From Microcaldota archaeon (GTDB lineage Archaea > Iainarchaeota > Iainarchaeia > Iainarchaeales > JAGVWC01), in assembly GCA_018813975.1 (NCBI GenBank), contig JAHJAQ010000103.1, positions 1 to 15,686 of the forward strand: DNA of 15,686 nucleotides. Reading direction: 5' to 3'. The notes beneath the pieces were generated by a model, which ran no database searches, was not told the DNA's origin, and worked only from the letters and a program-made list of their open reading frames with translations. This document shows positions 13,933 to 15,686 of this stretch, piece after piece. Both the position numbers and the translations under genes were made by a program. Numbering within the stretch: the first letter of the stretch is position 1; the number at the start of each line of letters is the position of its first letter.

Positions 13933-15279
13933 ATGCAATTTCGAATAGTGGTCCTGATTTTTGTGGTCTTGGTGTTGTTCGCGAATAGTGCTATGGCCGC
14001 GATTTCTGCTGCAGAGGCCGTGGATTTTGTAGAAAGCGAAAACAATTTTTTAAAGCAAAACGATCGGGTTGAATCCCCTAATGTATTGATCGAACATCAG
14101 GACAAAAAGTATTGGATGGTGCCCTTATTAGCTGGAGAAGGGGCTGTTACTTTTTTTCCGGTTTCTTTTGCGGATAAAACACTGTCCGAAAACGAGGCGA
14201 TTAATAGCCAATTGTTTTCGACCGCCAAGTTTTTGCGCGATTATTTAGAATACCGTAATTCTATTGCCTTGCAAAACAAACGATGGTTTATGGGAAGAGA
14301 CAATGAACTGATTATTGGTGATCTTTCGTTTGAATTGGAATCAGAGGTATTTGAACTGAATCTAATTAAAGAAGAATTATCCGTTCCAATCAGTGTTTCT
14401 GGTATTATGGACATGCAAGAATCGCTTTCTCAAATGTCTTCCCTGGCAGCTGAATTAAGTCAAAAGATTTCAACGGCTAGCGGAGCAGAAGCTAGTTTTA
14501 CAGTAGACCCTACTACAAGTGACATTACAAATATTCAGGATTCTTTTGATGATGCTTTTATAGTATTGTTTGCGTTGGAACAAGAAGCACGCGTGTATAG
14601 TGAATTGGTTTCAAACTTGAAAAGCGTGATCTCTAGTGATGATGATCTTTCGGTTAGTGAAAAAAACCAGTTTGTGACGTTAGCAGATGCACCTCCTGCG
14701 CTTTTTACGATTGGCAGTACGTCGATTGGGAATTGGGTTATTATTGCCCAAGAAACCCAACAACAAATAACCCAATTATTGAATGGTGCGCAGTCCAAGG
14801 TTTTTTTGGATGGTGCTAAACTAGAATTGGAAAGAAGAAAGCAACAAAACCAAGCATTTTCTGCGATTTATGCGGTAGATGAAGATTTTTCAGACAAAAC
14901 CGATTATCCTTCTTTGCAAGTTGCCATGAACGATTTACAGTCTCCTACTAAAATGGATTTTTGGGAGAACCAATCCCAGTTGGCTATTGCTATTGAAAAA
15001 TATGCTAATGCGGTTCGTTTTTTGGGAAACGAAGAATTTGATTTGAGTTTAATTGAAACCCAAAAAACCAAGAATGCCGTAGAACTCGTGGTACAAGACG
15101 GTTTGATTGGGAACGAACTCCCTCCATTTGATTATTCTATGATCATTAATATTTTAATTATTATTTTGATTCTAGTTATTGTAATGTTTGCTTTGAAAAA
15201 CCGCCAGCAACTCACGGGAACTGTGATTTCCAAGCCGGAAGGGGAAGAAATAGATGTGTATGGCTGGCAAAAAAAATAA
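13933..15279 (+). CDS. Secreted, C-terminally anchored protein of unknown function
   Basis: The 448-aa protein has a clear signal peptide (residues 1-22, ending SAMA before AISAAEA). It has a C-terminal membrane span at about 403-421 (MIINILIIILILVIVMFAL) followed by a cytoplasmic tail ending DVYGWQKK. The mature N-terminus (about 30-90, with KKYWMVPLLAGEGAVTFFPV) could be a small PepSY-like alpha/beta domain; this is a weak resemblance. The rest, about 130-400, is mostly helical with Ser/Gln-rich heptad-like stretches. It lacks cysteines and any catalytic motif I can see. The topology puts a long helical ectodomain on the outside of the cell. The next secreted-protein gene starts inside its last codons, overlapping by 20 nt. 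Confidence 0.85.
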   Translation: MQFRIVVLIFVVLVLFANSAMAAISAAEAVDFVESENNFLKQNDRVESPNVLIEHQDKKYWMVPLLAGEGAVTFFPVSFADKTLSENEAINSQLFSTAKFLRDYLEYRNSIALQNKRWFMGRDNELIIGDLSFELESEVFELNLIKEELSVPISVSGIMDMQESLSQMSSLAAELSQKISTASGAEASFTVDPTTSDITNIQDSFDDAFIVLFALEQEARVYSELVSNLKSVISSDDDLSVSEKNQFVTLADAPPALFTIGSTSIGNWVIIAQETQQQITQLLNGAQSKVFLDGAKLELERRKQQNQAFSAIYAVDEDFSDKTDYPSLQVAMNDLQSPTKMDFWENQSQLAIAIEKYANAVRFLGNEEFDLSLIETQKTKNAVELVVQDGLIGNELPPFDYSMIINILIIILILVIVMFALKNRQQLTGTVISKPEGEEIDVYGWQKK

Positions 15280-15686
15280 GTGGCAAAAAGGACTATTGTT
15301 TTTTTTGTTTTTCTTTTTGGCACAAACGGCGTGGGCTCAATTATCGGTTTCGATTGAACCTCAAAATCCAGTGCACGAAATCGCCTTGTATTCAAATGAA
15401 GTCGCGGATTTTAAACTCTTGGTTATTAATTTGTCTTCCGAGCGCATTGTGGGCCAGCAATTCCAATTATTGGCTTCAGAGGGAATCGTTTTATTAGAGC
15501 AAAACCAGGAAAAGAAAAATCAGTCTTTTTTAGTGCCAGAATTATTACCCGATCAAGCCATTGAATTGTTTTTTGTTATAAAAGCAAAAGAATCCGGAGA
15601 AAGTGTTTTGTCGGTTAATTTTGGAAACTATGTTTTTTCAGATTTGGTTGCCAAAAGAATCCGTATTGTACACAGTCTATTACAAG
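15260..15686 (+). CDS. Secreted protein, N-terminal part (truncated by window end)
   Basis: The frame opens with ATG at 15260 and is still open at 15686, giving about 142 residues. A basic start, MAGKKNKWQKG, leads into a hydrophobic core rich in Leu and Phe and an AWA-Q cleavage site near residue 26, so it is a signal peptide. The mature part begins LSVSIEPQNPVHEIALYSNE and continues in alternating hydrophobic/polar strands (FKLLVINLSSERIVG, IELFFVIKAKESGESVLSV), the pattern of an Ig-like beta-sandwich. Beta domains of this kind are frequent in archaeal surface proteins. It overlaps the upstream secreted-protein gene by 20 nt and is presumably cotranslated with it. Any C-terminal anchor lies outside the window. 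Confidence 0.8.
   Translation, partial: MAGKKNKWQKGLLFFLFFFLAQTAWAQLSVSIEPQNPVHEIALYSNEVADFKLLVINLSSERIVGQQFQLLASEGIVLLEQNQEKKNQSFLVPELLPDQAIELFFVIKAKESGESVLSVNFGNYVFSDLVAKRIRIVHSLLQ

Noticed and set aside
13828..13938. TTG start extending the unknown helical protein to 220 aa
   Set aside because: It would overlap the opposing gene's start codon and cover its promoter; an ATG with a TATA-like box exists at 13827.

Overview
The window looks like a compact chromosome segment from an archaeon, most plausibly a small-genome lineage of the DPANN / Diapherotrites kind; that lineage is a judgement from gene content, not a measured placement. Supporting signs are a GatD-type glutaminyl-tRNA amidotransferase subunit, an archaeal-type ATP-dependent DNA ligase, an archaeal/eukaryotic-type prolyl-tRNA synthetase with a C-terminal Cys-rich domain, two tRNA genes without encoded CCA, TATA-like boxes about 25 nt upstream of start codons (leaderless mRNAs), and very tight packing with ATGA overlaps. 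Base composition is A+T-rich.

Left part (1-4877, all minus strand): a DNA ligase gene is followed by a two-gene membrane unit (a two-TM protein of 87 aa and a Cys-rich single-TM protein of 320 aa), then gatD, then an Arg/Lys-rich unknown gene cut by the window edge. Centre-left (4997-7227): tRNA-Pro(TGG) lies 11 nt upstream of an HD-domain phosphohydrolase gene. That gene converges on, and overlaps, a two-gene minus-strand operon. The operon encodes a coiled-coil protein and a charge-segmented protein with a basic Pro/Lys block, an acidic block and a PsbP/DcrB-like C-terminal domain.

Centre-right (7324-12141, plus strand): a complete histidine ammonia-lyase gene, then a 270-bp spacer holding tRNA-Pro(GGG) and four A/T-core hairpin palindromes, then proS, a SAM methyltransferase and a HAD hydrolase in one close-packed operon. 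The tRNA-Pro(GGG) has C at position 33 where U is nearly universal.

Right part (12138-15686): a minus-strand operon (unknown helical protein, PIN-domain protein, GNAT acetyltransferase) converges on the HAD gene so that both stop codons share one CTAG. A plus-strand pair begins at 13933: a secreted, C-terminally anchored protein and a second secreted protein truncated by the window end.

No mobile element, CRISPR array or rRNA was seen, and no gene-free stretch exceeds 300 bp. The items most worth following up are the C33 tRNA with its hairpin repeats beside proS, the charge-block coiled-coil operon, the Cys-rich membrane pair, the unknown-PIN-GNAT operon, and a solitary histidase in an otherwise minimal-looking archaeal gene set.
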